NCBI RefSeq assembly: GCF_052056485.1
Contig: NZ_CP183948.1
Location: 5,580,001-5,644,000 of the forward strand
DNA: 64,000 bases
Direction: 5' to 3'
From: Paenibacillus_AQ nitricinens
GTDB lineage: Bacteria; Bacillota; Bacilli; Paenibacillales; Paenibacillaceae
In this document: positions 24,386-33,281 of the stretch, piece after piece
How positions within the stretch are numbered: the first letter of the stretch is position 1
Layout of the letters: each line of letters begins with the position of its first letter
Translations under genes and position numbers: made by a program
The notes under the pieces: generated by a model
The model's input: the letters and a program-made list of their open reading frames with translations, nothing else
What the model was told of the DNA's origin: nothing
Databases searched by the model: none

Positions 24386-25411
24386 TTACATCCTTGTTCC
24401 TAAAGAACGCTGTCTACCACTGATCAGATATGCTCCAGGACGCACACCGAATTTTTTACGAAAGGCTGCTGAGAAATGGCTGACATTCACGTATCCGACT
24501 CTGGATGCTGCTTCACTTACCGTCATATTTCCATGTTCTAGCAGCTGCTGTGCCCTTTGCATCCGTTGTTCGATCACATAGGCATGGACAGTATAACCGA
24601 ACATTTCCTTAAAGCCCTTCTTCAATTTGAACTCATTGAGGCAAATAATGCGAGAGAGCCCTGCTAGTGTCGGTGGATGTAAATAATCACGCTGCAGAAT
24701 TTCCTTGGCTAGCCGCAGGCTCTCCATATCATCTCTAGATAGCTTGACTGTGTGGGAAATCCGATCAGCTTCAAATAAAGATTCATTGAGATAGACAGCC
24801 ATTAGCTCCAGCATTTTCCCCTCCAGATAGAGTTCCCGCATACCCTGACTATAGGAACAGTCCGCAATTTGAGACAGAATAAGTCGGATAGATGGTGTGA
24901 TAGCGTTTTTGCCAAAAAACAACCCAGCTCCTCCTCCGGCTTGGAGCCGTGTATCCTCGGTCAGTCCGCTGGTCATCCGCTCAAATTGTGCCGGACTCAT
25001 ATCTATGCTGAGGAATCTGTAGCCCGCTCCGCTAAGGTATATACAATTTTCACTTCTTACTCCGCCGTGAAGCAGCACACTTTCTCCTGTATCTATGGCA
25101 AAGTAGTCCTGCTTCAGCGAGGTCCCCCATTCAATTCCATGTCCCATACAGAATATCAGCTCCGTACGAGGTGTTCTAAACTCGCCCTTCGCTTCGATAT
25201 CCCGATTAAATTGGAGATCAAAATCCGTCATCTGAAGATAACGCTGAGTAAGCAGGCTCCGGCAGCTGCCCTCCCCTAGCTCGACCGGTGGTTTTATCTC
25301 AAAGTGGCTTCCGTCCAACTGGTAAGTAATATTAAACCCTTCGCATCTAAGCGTCTTATGGGCATCAATCGTTTCTGCTTCAATCAGACCATCGTTACGC
25401 TTCATGCTCAT
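24386..25411 (-). CDS. AraC-family regulator, PchR/YbtA-like (341 aa)
   Basis: ATG 25411 follows AAGGGGAAG. The N-terminal 230 residues are a PchR-type sensor domain (EFRTPRTELIFCMGHG...; YRFLSIDMSPAQFERM), and residues 240-335 hold two helix-turn-helix motifs (TLAGLSRIICLNEFKLKKGF; VSEAASRVGYVNVSHFSAAF), a good match to the PchR/YbtA group. By family these bind a ferric siderophore and activate the transport genes. The gene sits directly upstream of the ABC pair, with a Fur box before it (25450-25464). Confidence 0.88.
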   Translation of the reverse strand: MSMKRNDGLIEAETIDAHKTLRCEGFNITYQLDGSHFEIKPPVELGEGSCRSLLTQRYLQMTDFDLQFNRDIEAKGEFRTPRTELIFCMGHGIEWGTSLKQDYFAIDTGESVLLHGGVRSENCIYLSGAGYRFLSIDMSPAQFERMTSGLTEDTRLQAGGGAGLFFGKNAITPSIRLILSQIADCSYSQGMRELYLEGKMLELMAVYLNESLFEADRISHTVKLSRDDMESLRLAKEILQRDYLHPPTLAGLSRIICLNEFKLKKGFKEMFGYTVHAYVIEQRMQRAQQLLEHGNMTVSEAASRVGYVNVSHFSAAFRKKFGVRPGAYLISGRQRSLGTRM

Positions 25412-25449
25412 CCCTACTTCCCCTTACTTTGGATTAATTATATATGTAT

Positions 25450-25464
25450 TGAGAATGATTATCA
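25450..25464 (-). promoter_or_regulatory. Fur box before the PchR/YbtA-like gene
   Basis: TGAGAAT-G-ATTATCA matches the 7-1-7 Fur core at 14 of 15 positions, 39 bases before ATG 25411. Confidence 0.85.
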
Positions 25465-25496
25465 ATTGAATGTTCTTTTAGCAAACATGCATATAC

Positions 25497-25586
25497 AACA
25501 AAAAACCTTCCCCCCCTAAAGGTGAAGAAGGCCTAAACGCGTCACTTCTGAAGACGTGGCCAGCTATATTTTCAGCTCCCCAAGCT
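25497..25586 (-). repeat. Duplicated gerE 3' end with terminator, repeat copy 2
   Basis: On the minus strand the segment reads the last 7 codons of gerE (AGCTTGGGGAGCTGAAAATA with TAG), then about 40 bases nearly identical to those after gerE, then a CCTTCTTCACC...GGGGGGAAGG hairpin with TTTTTT. Identity with 34591-34685 stops at AAGCT. It lies 12 bases past the stop of the GHL10 gene and now serves as its terminator. A more diverged version lies at 20180-20257. Confidence 0.75.
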
Positions 25587-25598
25587 ATTGCATTAGAC

Positions 25599-27332
25599 TT
25601 AATCCGTAATTTTCACATTTCCAAATACGGCCTTATTCCTCGAATCATCCCCCGGATTGCTGAGCGCTATGCCAATATACACCTTATCATTCATCGGGAT
25701 TTGAACAGTTCCAACTGTTTGCCAGTTATTCCCGTTCGCCGAAATAGCCCCTTTGAAGGTATTTCCGCTTCTGGTCAGCTTTAGCCATCTTGGAGCCGAG
25801 GCAGCCGCAGTATGGTCGACCATATTGCCCGCGGTCTCTGCACGATACTGGAAGGTTGCCCCATTCTCGGGGGTAAGCATCATATCTGCGTGCTTCGAAT
25901 TATGACCCAACGACTCCCGAATCATAATGCCGGCCTTGGCCCAGCCGTCCAATCGGCTAGTGGACTGCACTTTAACAATAATCTCCGCATTGCCGCTCGC
26001 GGATTGGTATATATAATTCAGTTGATCTCCATTTCCCCAAATATCCGTAGAGCTGCTATTGAGTGTAAATTGCTTATTGGATGAATTGTAGGTAACGTTC
26101 CCCGGCATGGAACCGATATTTCGAGCCTTCCATCCAGCTGGTAATTGAGCCGGATAGTCTTGTTCTGCCGGAGGCGTCCAGCCTGGCGTCGGCCAGGTTT
26201 CACGTTCCTTGATATTGGCCAATTCATCTTCTGGCCAGGCCCCGTAGGCAAAGAACGACAGGCGCTTCACGTCCGGATAATTCTCGCGGATTCCCTTGTA
26301 AATCTCCTGATATTGATCATCAGTCCAGTCATTATCCAGTGTGGCTACAATCTCCACATCACTGCCACTGATCCGGTCGCTCGTATCCTTCAGGATGCCG
26401 TAGGAAGTGCTGTATACCCAATCACTATTGAACTCCCAGTCATCAAAGTACGCCATCGGTGCGACAAAGTCGATATCATCCTTGAATTTGGCTACATTCT
26501 GTCCAACCTCTGTAAATTCCGGCGGCAAAATATACACACCGAACTGCACATCCGGATTTGTGGATTCAGAAATATCCTCACGGATATCGCCTACATACTG
26601 TCCAATTTGTTCTGTTCTCCATTCATTCCACTGTTCCCGCTGAGGCGAATCCGTATCGAAGTCAATGCTGAGCGGGGAATACCCGAACTGTGCCTGATAC
26701 TTCGCAACCGTGTAATCACTGACGTCCATGTTGTAATTGTCGAAGCGGATCCAGTCTAGCACAACACCGTCAACAGCATAATTCTCGATCACTTCCTGAA
26801 TGATGGAACGCTCATACAGCTGCACTTCGTGGTGAATCGGATTGACGAAGTATTCGTTGCCGTTAGAACCTGTGAATGGAATCTGAACCCCGTTAACCAG
26901 CGCTTGCATCTGCCATTCATCGTGAGCAAGGAAGGCTTGCTGATCATGGAACTGGGGAATCCAGGCATGAACCTTGATTCCTGCAGCATGGGCTGCTGTA
27001 ATGACAGCCTGCAGAGCATCGAAATTCTCGTAGCCTTGCGCGATCGGAGCGATATCACTCTGATAAAATACACTTCCAGACGGAACCTCATCATCTTCAT
27101 CCTGCTTCACGTTCATGCTGATGACATCGACACCGTAGCTTGTGGACAGCTGGATGAAATTATGGACATCCGCAGTGTTCTTAAACTGGTTTACGGTCCG
27201 TACAATAACTTCCGTTTCAAAAGGGGGATTACTCTCCTCATCGGCCTTAGCCGGCACGGAACCACCTGCTATCGAAGAAACCAATACGAAGCTTAACATT
27301 GCTATGCATCTCGATCTCAGCGCAAATGCCAT
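25599..27332 (-). CDS. Secreted GHL10 (DUF187-type) glycoside hydrolase with C-terminal lectin-like domain (577 aa)
   Basis: ATG 27332 has GGAGG seven bases upstream; the longer frame starts inside the solute-binding protein gene. A signal peptide covers residues 1-30 (cleavage near PAKADEE). The GHL10 TIM barrel covers about 35-370: FETEVIVRTVNQF, GIKVHAWIPQFH, and the strand YAVDGVVLDWIRFDNY with its conserved Asp. A C-terminal concanavalin-like (DUF1349) domain covers 400-577. By family it acts on an unidentified beta-linked polysaccharide outside the cell. It is the last gene of the sugar operon (37-base gap after the SBP gene), so it probably releases the oligosaccharide that the ABC system imports. 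Confidence 0.8.
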   Translation of the reverse strand: MAFALRSRCIAMLSFVLVSSIAGGSVPAKADEESNPPFETEVIVRTVNQFKNTADVHNFIQLSTSYGVDVISMNVKQDEDDEVPSGSVFYQSDIAPIAQGYENFDALQAVITAAHAAGIKVHAWIPQFHDQQAFLAHDEWQMQALVNGVQIPFTGSNGNEYFVNPIHHEVQLYERSIIQEVIENYAVDGVVLDWIRFDNYNMDVSDYTVAKYQAQFGYSPLSIDFDTDSPQREQWNEWRTEQIGQYVGDIREDISESTNPDVQFGVYILPPEFTEVGQNVAKFKDDIDFVAPMAYFDDWEFNSDWVYSTSYGILKDTSDRISGSDVEIVATLDNDWTDDQYQEIYKGIRENYPDVKRLSFFAYGAWPEDELANIKERETWPTPGWTPPAEQDYPAQLPAGWKARNIGSMPGNVTYNSSNKQFTLNSSSTDIWGNGDQLNYIYQSASGNAEIIVKVQSTSRLDGWAKAGIMIRESLGHNSKHADMMLTPENGATFQYRAETAGNMVDHTAAASAPRWLKLTRSGNTFKGAISANGNNWQTVGTVQIPMNDKVYIGIALSNPGDDSRNKAVFGNVKITD

Positions 27333-27369
27333 AATATCGCCTCCAAAAGTATAAAATTTCATAAAAGTC

Positions 27370-29016
27370 TTATTTCGTCGCGTTGATTTTCTTGACATTC
27401 TCCTGCCATTTTTCGGTTCTGAACTCAAGCAGCTTATCCAGCCCCGCTTTTTGGGTGTTCTTTTTGGCTGTCTCCAGTGCCGACAATACCTCTTCATCCG
27501 ACTTCGCCTGAACCATTTGTGCGTAAGCAAGGGTATAAATATCCCCGATATTCTGTGCGATGATGCCAATCTCCGTATCCGGAAGCGGATCGGTATTCAC
27601 AAATTCCGTAATGTCCAGCGCGGTTTTCCAGGTCACCGTGGACTGCGCCACTGTCTCCCATGATTTCTGGTTCGCGGAAAGCAGTGCCTCTAAGCTCATT
27701 TTCGCCGTATCAATAAAGGTCGTATTTCCCGCCCAGTTAAAGTCCTCGAATTTTCTCATTGTTTCGGTACGCTCGTTAGCAGGAGTCGTCTTGTATTTCT
27801 CGTTCGGAATTGGTGCTCCGTCTGCGTCCTCCTCATCCCAGTACAAGCCTTTAGGACCGAAGAAAAGCACCTTCTGTCCCTCCGGACCCGTAATCCAGTC
27901 AAAGTAAGCGAAGATGGCCTCCGGATCCTTGGCCTTTTTCGTAATGACACTGACGTTCCAACCCAGCGTCTCGAAACCGCTTACAAACACTTGCGTTTTG
28001 TCTAGTCCGGCTTTATGAATAGGCCAAATAATTTCATAACCGCTGTCCGGATTGTTCGCAGTCAGTGCACGATGTCCCTCGGCTCCATACGTAGTGATAT
28101 TGGATTCGACCATGACCGCTACCCGGCTGGTATTGACCTTTTCTTTGACCGCATCCTGGGTTTGCTGCAGTGCATCCTGCGTAATCAGCCGTTCACGATA
28201 CAGCTTATTGATATACAGCACCATCTCCTCGTAAGCGGGATCATCCAAGATAGATGACAGCTTGTCGCCTTCCGGATATCCCATGAGTGAAATGAACTTA
28301 CTGGTAGAATGCTCCTTAAAACCGCCATACATAATCTCCAGACCTGCCCCCTTCTCGCCAACCTCCAGAGGTACAACATCGGGATACTTCTCTTGCACCA
28401 AGCGTAAATATTGATACAAATCATCAAAGGTCTCCAGCACCGGTCTGCCGAGCTCATTATAAATATCTTTATTCACCATCCATCCGCCGTTGCCGAATTG
28501 CCCGGAGGTATACCAGTTCGGGATTTGATAGATTTTCCCGTCATCTGAACGGAGCAAATTCAGGGTGGATTCCTTCACATATTTCTTGAAGTTCGGATAC
28601 TTGTCATAGTAATCATCCAGCGCAACAAGTTGCCCTGCCTGCACCAGCCGTTCCACTGAGGATCCCCGGTCAGTAAAAATGACATCCGGTAAATCTCCGC
28701 CGACGATCATCGTGTTGAGTTTTTCTCCGGCCGCACCTCCCGATTGAATCGGTTCAACTGTAACCTTACGGTTCTCCTGAATCCATTTTGTCGCCTCATT
28801 ATCCCCCCATGGTGATGTCGTAAGCCAGTCATAGTTTCCATAGAAGCTGAAGGTGACAGGCTTGATCCCGCTGCCGTCATCAGTGGCGACCTCGGTATTC
28901 AAATTTTTCTCGCTTGTGTTTGGTGAAGTGTTAGAATTCCCCCCTCCGCTACAGGCAGCGAGAAGAAGCACCAGCGAAGTCAGCAGAAGCGATACCCATT
29001 TCATACGATTGCCCAT
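27370..29016 (-). CDS. ABC sugar transporter substrate-binding lipoprotein, LplA-like (548 aa)
   Basis: Signal peptide with lipobox LLLAACSGG (Cys near residue 22). The length of nearly 550 residues and body (PVTFSFYGNYDWLTTSPWGD, GDLPDVIFTDRGSSVERL) match the large LplA/YtcQ-type extracellular solute-binding proteins of Bacilli. It follows the two permease genes and precedes the hydrolase. There is no ATPase gene in the operon, as usual for this class, which shares the MsmX-type ATPase. Substrate is probably a glycan-derived oligosaccharide. Confidence 0.9.
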   Translation of the reverse strand: MGNRMKWVSLLLTSLVLLLAACSGGGNSNTSPNTSEKNLNTEVATDDGSGIKPVTFSFYGNYDWLTTSPWGDNEATKWIQENRKVTVEPIQSGGAAGEKLNTMIVGGDLPDVIFTDRGSSVERLVQAGQLVALDDYYDKYPNFKKYVKESTLNLLRSDDGKIYQIPNWYTSGQFGNGGWMVNKDIYNELGRPVLETFDDLYQYLRLVQEKYPDVVPLEVGEKGAGLEIMYGGFKEHSTSKFISLMGYPEGDKLSSILDDPAYEEMVLYINKLYRERLITQDALQQTQDAVKEKVNTSRVAVMVESNITTYGAEGHRALTANNPDSGYEIIWPIHKAGLDKTQVFVSGFETLGWNVSVITKKAKDPEAIFAYFDWITGPEGQKVLFFGPKGLYWDEEDADGAPIPNEKYKTTPANERTETMRKFEDFNWAGNTTFIDTAKMSLEALLSANQKSWETVAQSTVTWKTALDITEFVNTDPLPDTEIGIIAQNIGDIYTLAYAQMVQAKSDEEVLSALETAKKNTQKAGLDKLLEFRTEKWQENVKKINATK

Positions 29017-29050
29017 TCTTTTCCCTTCTTTCTACATAATATGGACACTG

Positions 29051-29941
29051 CTATTCTTTCAATGAACCGATCATTACGCCCTTCACAAAGTACTTTTGGA
29101 GAAAAGGGTACGTCAGGATAATCGGAATAGTAGCGATCATCATCGTAGCCATGGTCAGTGACTTCGTAGTAATCGTCCGATTTCGGTTCATATGATCCAG
29201 CGCGATGGCATTCGATGAGCCAATTTGGGTCATAATGTTGGAGTTCATAACCTGCCGCAGCAGGGTCTGTATAGGAAGCAGTTCGTCCTTCGTAATATAG
29301 ATCGCTCCCGTAAACCAGTCGTTCCAGTAACCGACCGCAGTAAATAAAGCAATCGTGGCCAGCACCGGACCGGAGACGGGAATAACGATTCGGAAGAAAA
29401 TGCCGTAGTTACTGCAACCGTCGATTTTGGCCGATTCCTCAAGCCCCTCCGGCAAAGCGTTGAAGAAGGTGCGGATGACAATCATGTTCCAGACGCTGAT
29501 GATACCGGGGATAATCAGAACCCAAAAGGTATCCAGCATACCCAAAGAGCGAACCAGTAAATAACTAGGGATGAGCCCTCCACTGAAGAACATCGTAATC
29601 ATGAAGAACACCATATATTGTTTTCGAAAAAGCAATGTTTTCTTGGACATTCCGTAAGCTAACAGGGCCGTGAAGAAGACGGACAACGCCGTGCCGCTCA
29701 TCGTTCTAAGAATGGTGATCAGAAAAGAATTCAGCAGGCGATGATCCTGAAACACAATATAATAATTTTCCAGGGTAAATGCTCTCGGCAACAAGGTTAT
29801 ACCGCCGAGCGCCGTATCGCTCCCTAGATTAAAGGAAATGACCAGCGCGTTCCAAAATGGGTACAGCATAAGTAGCGCCAGCAGCGTCAAAAGGATATAA
29901 ATACTCCGCTGCATGATTTTGTCGCCTAGGCTTAGTCTCAT
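29051..29941 (-). CDS. ABC sugar transporter permease, LplC/YtcP-like (296 aa)
   Basis: Six membrane segments, the first at residues 15-35, and the permease EAA-type motif near EESAKIDGCSNYGIFFRIVI. ATG 29941 has TAGGAGAGG seven bases upstream. Second of the two permease genes; forms the heterodimeric channel with the LplB-like protein. Confidence 0.92.
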   Translation of the reverse strand: MRLSLGDKIMQRSIYILLTLLALLMLYPFWNALVISFNLGSDTALGGITLLPRAFTLENYYIVFQDHRLLNSFLITILRTMSGTALSVFFTALLAYGMSKKTLLFRKQYMVFFMITMFFSGGLIPSYLLVRSLGMLDTFWVLIIPGIISVWNMIVIRTFFNALPEGLEESAKIDGCSNYGIFFRIVIPVSGPVLATIALFTAVGYWNDWFTGAIYITKDELLPIQTLLRQVMNSNIMTQIGSSNAIALDHMNRNRTITTKSLTMATMMIATIPIILTYPFLQKYFVKGVMIGSLKE

Positions 29942-30036
29942 TGTTCACCTCTCCTAAAAGGTTTATGGAGCATTACTTACAGTCGATACATTCCAATAAA
30001 ACTTGCATCGGAAGCATTCGCTATGAGTAGTAGTAC

Positions 30037-30963
30037 CTACCAGAGACTAACATCTGCCCGGCGGGCTATTTTGTTGGCCATCACCAGCAGAATGACACTG
30101 ATCACCGCTTTGAAAAGCCCTACCGCTGTCGCATAAGAGAATCTGGCATTTAATATCCCAACACGGTACACATAGGTGTCGATAACATCGGAGTAGGGTC
30201 GCAGGATTGGATTGGTTGCCAGCAGCAAAATGTCCTCGAAGCCCGCACTAAGCAGACTGCCGATCGCAAGAATCATAAAGATGATGATAATGGGGGTAAT
30301 GCTGGGGAGTGTAATCAAGTGAATTTGCTTAAATCGGCTTGCTCCGTCTATGGAAGCGGCTTCATATAAAGTCGGATCAATGCCTGCAATCGCGGCCAGA
30401 TAGACAATGCTCCCAAATCCGACCTCCTTCCACACATTTACACTTACTAGAATAGACCAGAAGTATTTGGGTAATGCCAGAAAGTTAACTGGCTCCCCTA
30501 CCAGATTGAATCGCTCCAGCACATAGTTCACCGTTCCGTTATCAACAGATAATAGCGAAAATACAAAACCGGATACAATAACCCAAGACAGGAAATAAGG
30601 TAAATAGCTGACGGTCTGGATAACGCGTTTAAAGCCCATATTACCGATCTCATTCAGCATCAGTGCAAGAAGAATCGGTGCTGGAAAAGAGATAATCAAT
30701 TTAAGCAAGCTAATCACAATGGTATTTCGCATCACATTCCAGAACTCCGGTGCCTCGAAGAACATTCTGAAATGCATAAATCCAACCCAGGGGCTCTTCA
30801 TCATGCCGCCAAAAATATCGTATTGTTGGAACGCCATGACCACGCCATACATCGGAATGTAGCTAAAAATGAATACAAAGATAATTCCCGGCCAAACCAT
30901 GGACTGCAAATCCAATTGGCTGGTGAATTTCTTCCATCTACTTGGTTTCTCGGCCGTGTTCAT
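30037..30963 (-). CDS. ABC sugar transporter permease, LplB/YteP-like (308 aa)
   Basis: Six membrane segments and an EAA motif (LYEAASIDGASRFKQIHLIT) typical of the LplB-type MalF-like permeases; the N-terminus is short and cytoplasmic. ATG 30963 has GAGGAGG nine bases upstream. The gene lies 24 bases after the GH4 stop and 95 before the next permease, all in one direction. Confidence 0.92.
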   Translation of the reverse strand: MNTAEKPSRWKKFTSQLDLQSMVWPGIIFVFIFSYIPMYGVVMAFQQYDIFGGMMKSPWVGFMHFRMFFEAPEFWNVMRNTIVISLLKLIISFPAPILLALMLNEIGNMGFKRVIQTVSYLPYFLSWVIVSGFVFSLLSVDNGTVNYVLERFNLVGEPVNFLALPKYFWSILVSVNVWKEVGFGSIVYLAAIAGIDPTLYEAASIDGASRFKQIHLITLPSITPIIIIFMILAIGSLLSAGFEDILLLATNPILRPYSDVIDTYVYRVGILNARFSYATAVGLFKAVISVILLVMANKIARRADVSLW

Positions 30964-30987
30964 CCGCTTTTCCTCCTCTGGACGATT

Positions 30988-32286
30988 CTAGTGAAACAAC
31001 GGCAAAAACGCTTTGTTCTTCTCCAGCATTTCATCCAGCAGCTGTTCAGCTACAGTGACCGAGGGCACGAGCGGATGATGAACCATAGCCTGCAGGGCCA
31101 TATCCCGGTCTCCGTGCACAGCCGCCTCGATGGTGAGGCTCTCGTATTGCTTGACCGCGGCCAGCAGGCCTTTGACGGGCTGCGGAATTTTGCACAGCGG
31201 AATCGGCAGCGGACCTTGTTTGGTTACCACACAGTTCACCTCAATGGAGGCATCGTCCGGCAAGAAGTCAATCATTCCGTTATTCCTCACATTCAACGTC
31301 TGGATATCGCGGGAATCATTATAAATGGAGCGCATCAGCAGCACTGCCGCCTCCGAGTAATAGGCTCCACCACGCTGCTCCAGTTGCTTTGGCTTCTCCT
31401 TAAGCTCTACGTTCCGGTACAGCTCAAACAACTCTTCCTCCACCTTCTTCACTACCTCAGCGCGCGATCCGGTCGTTGCTGCTGCTTCCTTCTGTTCCGC
31501 AAGCATCGCGTCCGTCATGTAGTAATAGCTAAGGTAATAAGAAGGGATGGCTTTCAAAGCATTCAGAAACCGGTGGTCCCAGGAATCAAACGGCACATTG
31601 CTCGCCTTGTAGTTCTGGGGGTAATCAATGAGCTCCTGTAGCTTGCTTTTACCGTCAATTACGATATCGGATACCCAGTGCAGATGGTTGATGCCGACAA
31701 ACTCCGCGTAGATCTTCTCCATAGGAAGTCCGAAAAACTCAGAGAGCCACTTTTGAAAACCGATCGGCGAGTTGCACAGGCCTACGCTTTTTACCGATGA
31801 ATATTTGTGAACAGCTTCAGTCACCATACCGGCCGGATTCGTAAAATTCAGCAACCAGGCATCCGGAGCTAGCTCCTCAATGTCCTTGCAAATATCCAGA
31901 ATGACCGGAATGGTCCGTAGGCCTTTCATCATCCCTCCAGGACCCGTCGTCTCCTGACCGATGACATCGTATTGAAGCGGAATTAATTCATCCCACTTTC
32001 GCGCTTCCAGCATACCTACCCGGATTTGAGTGCAGATAAAGTCTGCTCCGGCGATGGCCTCCCTCCGCTCAAGCGTCTGGTCCACGGTAATTGGCAGTCC
32101 GGACTCAGCAATCATACGCTTGCTTAGTTCCGCAATCGTATGCAGCTTCTCCCTTCCCGCCTCAATATCCACCAGCCATACTTCGCGGACGGGAAGCTCT
32201 TTATGATGCATGATGATGCCTTCAATAAGCTCAGGCGTATATGATGAACCCGCTCCGATGACAACGAGCTTCAAAGTCTCCTTCAT
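30988..32286 (-). CDS. GH4 family 6-phospho-beta-glucosidase-type hydrolase (432 aa)
   Basis: The N-terminal Rossmann fold (VIGAGSSYTPELIEGI) binds NAD, and the GH4 metal-site residues are present: Cys in VGLCNSPIGF (near 172) and His in GINHLHW (near 202). Length and motifs match LicH-type 6-phospho-beta-glucosidases, which use NAD and Mn for an elimination-type cleavage. GGAGGGG precedes ATG 32286, which overlaps the kinase stop. As the transporter is ABC-type rather than PTS, the phosphate must come from the kinase encoded just upstream, by inference. Anomer and sugar are not visible. Confidence 0.87.
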   Translation of the reverse strand: MKETLKLVVIGAGSSYTPELIEGIIMHHKELPVREVWLVDIEAGREKLHTIAELSKRMIAESGLPITVDQTLERREAIAGADFICTQIRVGMLEARKWDELIPLQYDVIGQETTGPGGMMKGLRTIPVILDICKDIEELAPDAWLLNFTNPAGMVTEAVHKYSSVKSVGLCNSPIGFQKWLSEFFGLPMEKIYAEFVGINHLHWVSDIVIDGKSKLQELIDYPQNYKASNVPFDSWDHRFLNALKAIPSYYLSYYYMTDAMLAEQKEAAATTGSRAEVVKKVEEELFELYRNVELKEKPKQLEQRGGAYYSEAAVLLMRSIYNDSRDIQTLNVRNNGMIDFLPDDASIEVNCVVTKQGPLPIPLCKIPQPVKGLLAAVKQYESLTIEAAVHGDRDMALQAMVHHPLVPSVTVAEQLLDEMLEKNKAFLPLFH

Positions 32287-33260
32287 AATAATAGCCCCTC
32301 CTTACCCAGTGATAGACGATCAAGAACCTCCTGATTCACACGCATACCGCTGCTTTCCATTGCCAGAACGACCGCGCCTACAACCGGTTCCCGGGTTAGA
32401 ATCTTTAAAGTGCCATTTGGAGCCGAATGCTTCACACTCTGTTCAATGGCCCGCCGGATGATGCCTGAGCGATCCCCCTTGGTTAATAAGCTGCCTGCAA
32501 GTACGATGTCAAAGGAATCCTCCTCCATAGCCAAATGGCGGATTGTCGAGACCGCTGCCAAACCGAGCTCATCCCCTTGCTTGGTCAGCAGTAGGGTGGC
32601 AACCTGGTCTCCTTCATCTGCCGCTTGAAACAGCAGCTCAGCAATCTGGGGAGGCAAGTCTCTCGAATGATCCAGGTAATCCTCCCTTAACTCCGAAACA
32701 CTGGAATAGCCCAGCAAATGAATTAAGCGTTCGCTTAAGACAGTCTCTTTCTCTCTTCCATCATCTGCCCGAAGAACGCTACGGAATACCTCAATACTTA
32801 GATCATAGCCGCCGCCGTAATCACCGAACCGATAGCCAAATCCACCACATTGATATGTAACGCCTCGCGGATTTTTACCGGCGCAGTTCACTCCCGAGCC
32901 GCAGATCAGCACGATCCCATAATTACTCTCTGTACCTGATCGCAAGGCAATCCAGGTATCGCAGGAAATCTCAGTTCGGGGAAGGCCAAGTCTGCTGATG
33001 ATGGGTCGTAAAATTTGAAAATCGGATTCTCTATCCGCTCCAGCCAGGCCAAACCAGGAATACTCCAACTGATCCTTTGTCAGTCCTGACGCCAGAATCG
33101 CTTCCGATACAGCCTGTTGCAAACTGTTCTCCGCCTGCTCACGATTATTTTGATGATTCCCGTTCCCTCCCCTGCCTGCACCAATGACCGATCCCTGTTC
33201 ATTTGCAATCATTGCATAAGTTTTGCTGCCCCCTGCATCGACTCCCAAAAAGTACTTCAC
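32283..33260 (-). CDS. BadF/BcrA-type sugar kinase, N-acetylglucosamine-kinase-like (325 aa)
   Basis: ASKHA fold: phosphate-1 motif FLGVDAGGSKT near the N-terminus, AGRGGNGNHQNN, then WFGLAGADRESDF, phosphate-2 VLICGSGVNCAGKN and GGFGYRFGDYGGGYDL. This matches the BadF/BadG family used for GlcNAc kinases. GTG 33260 is chosen (AGGAG 11 bases upstream); GTG 33272 is a weaker alternative. Its stop overlaps the GH4 start by four bases, so the two are coupled. I infer that it phosphorylates the imported sugar or disaccharide. Confidence 0.82.
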   Translation of the reverse strand: MKYFLGVDAGGSKTYAMIANEQGSVIGAGRGGNGNHQNNREQAENSLQQAVSEAILASGLTKDQLEYSWFGLAGADRESDFQILRPIISRLGLPRTEISCDTWIALRSGTESNYGIVLICGSGVNCAGKNPRGVTYQCGGFGYRFGDYGGGYDLSIEVFRSVLRADDGREKETVLSERLIHLLGYSSVSELREDYLDHSRDLPPQIAELLFQAADEGDQVATLLLTKQGDELGLAAVSTIRHLAMEEDSFDIVLAGSLLTKGDRSGIIRRAIEQSVKHSAPNGTLKILTREPVVGAVVLAMESSGMRVNQEVLDRLSLGKEGLLL

Positions 33261-33281
33261 AGTTCGTTTCACTCCTAATAT

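Noticed and set aside
26145..26759. Plus-strand open frame of 204 codons
   Set aside because: Antisense of the GHL10 gene, with no ribosome binding site and many rare-looking residues.
27333..27569. Upstream extension of the GHL10 frame
   Set aside because: It lies inside the substrate-binding protein gene and has a basic non-signal composition; ATG 27332 has a GGAGG and a signal peptide.
30772..31641. Plus-strand open frame of 289 codons
   Set aside because: Antisense of the GH4 and permease genes, both clearly conserved families.
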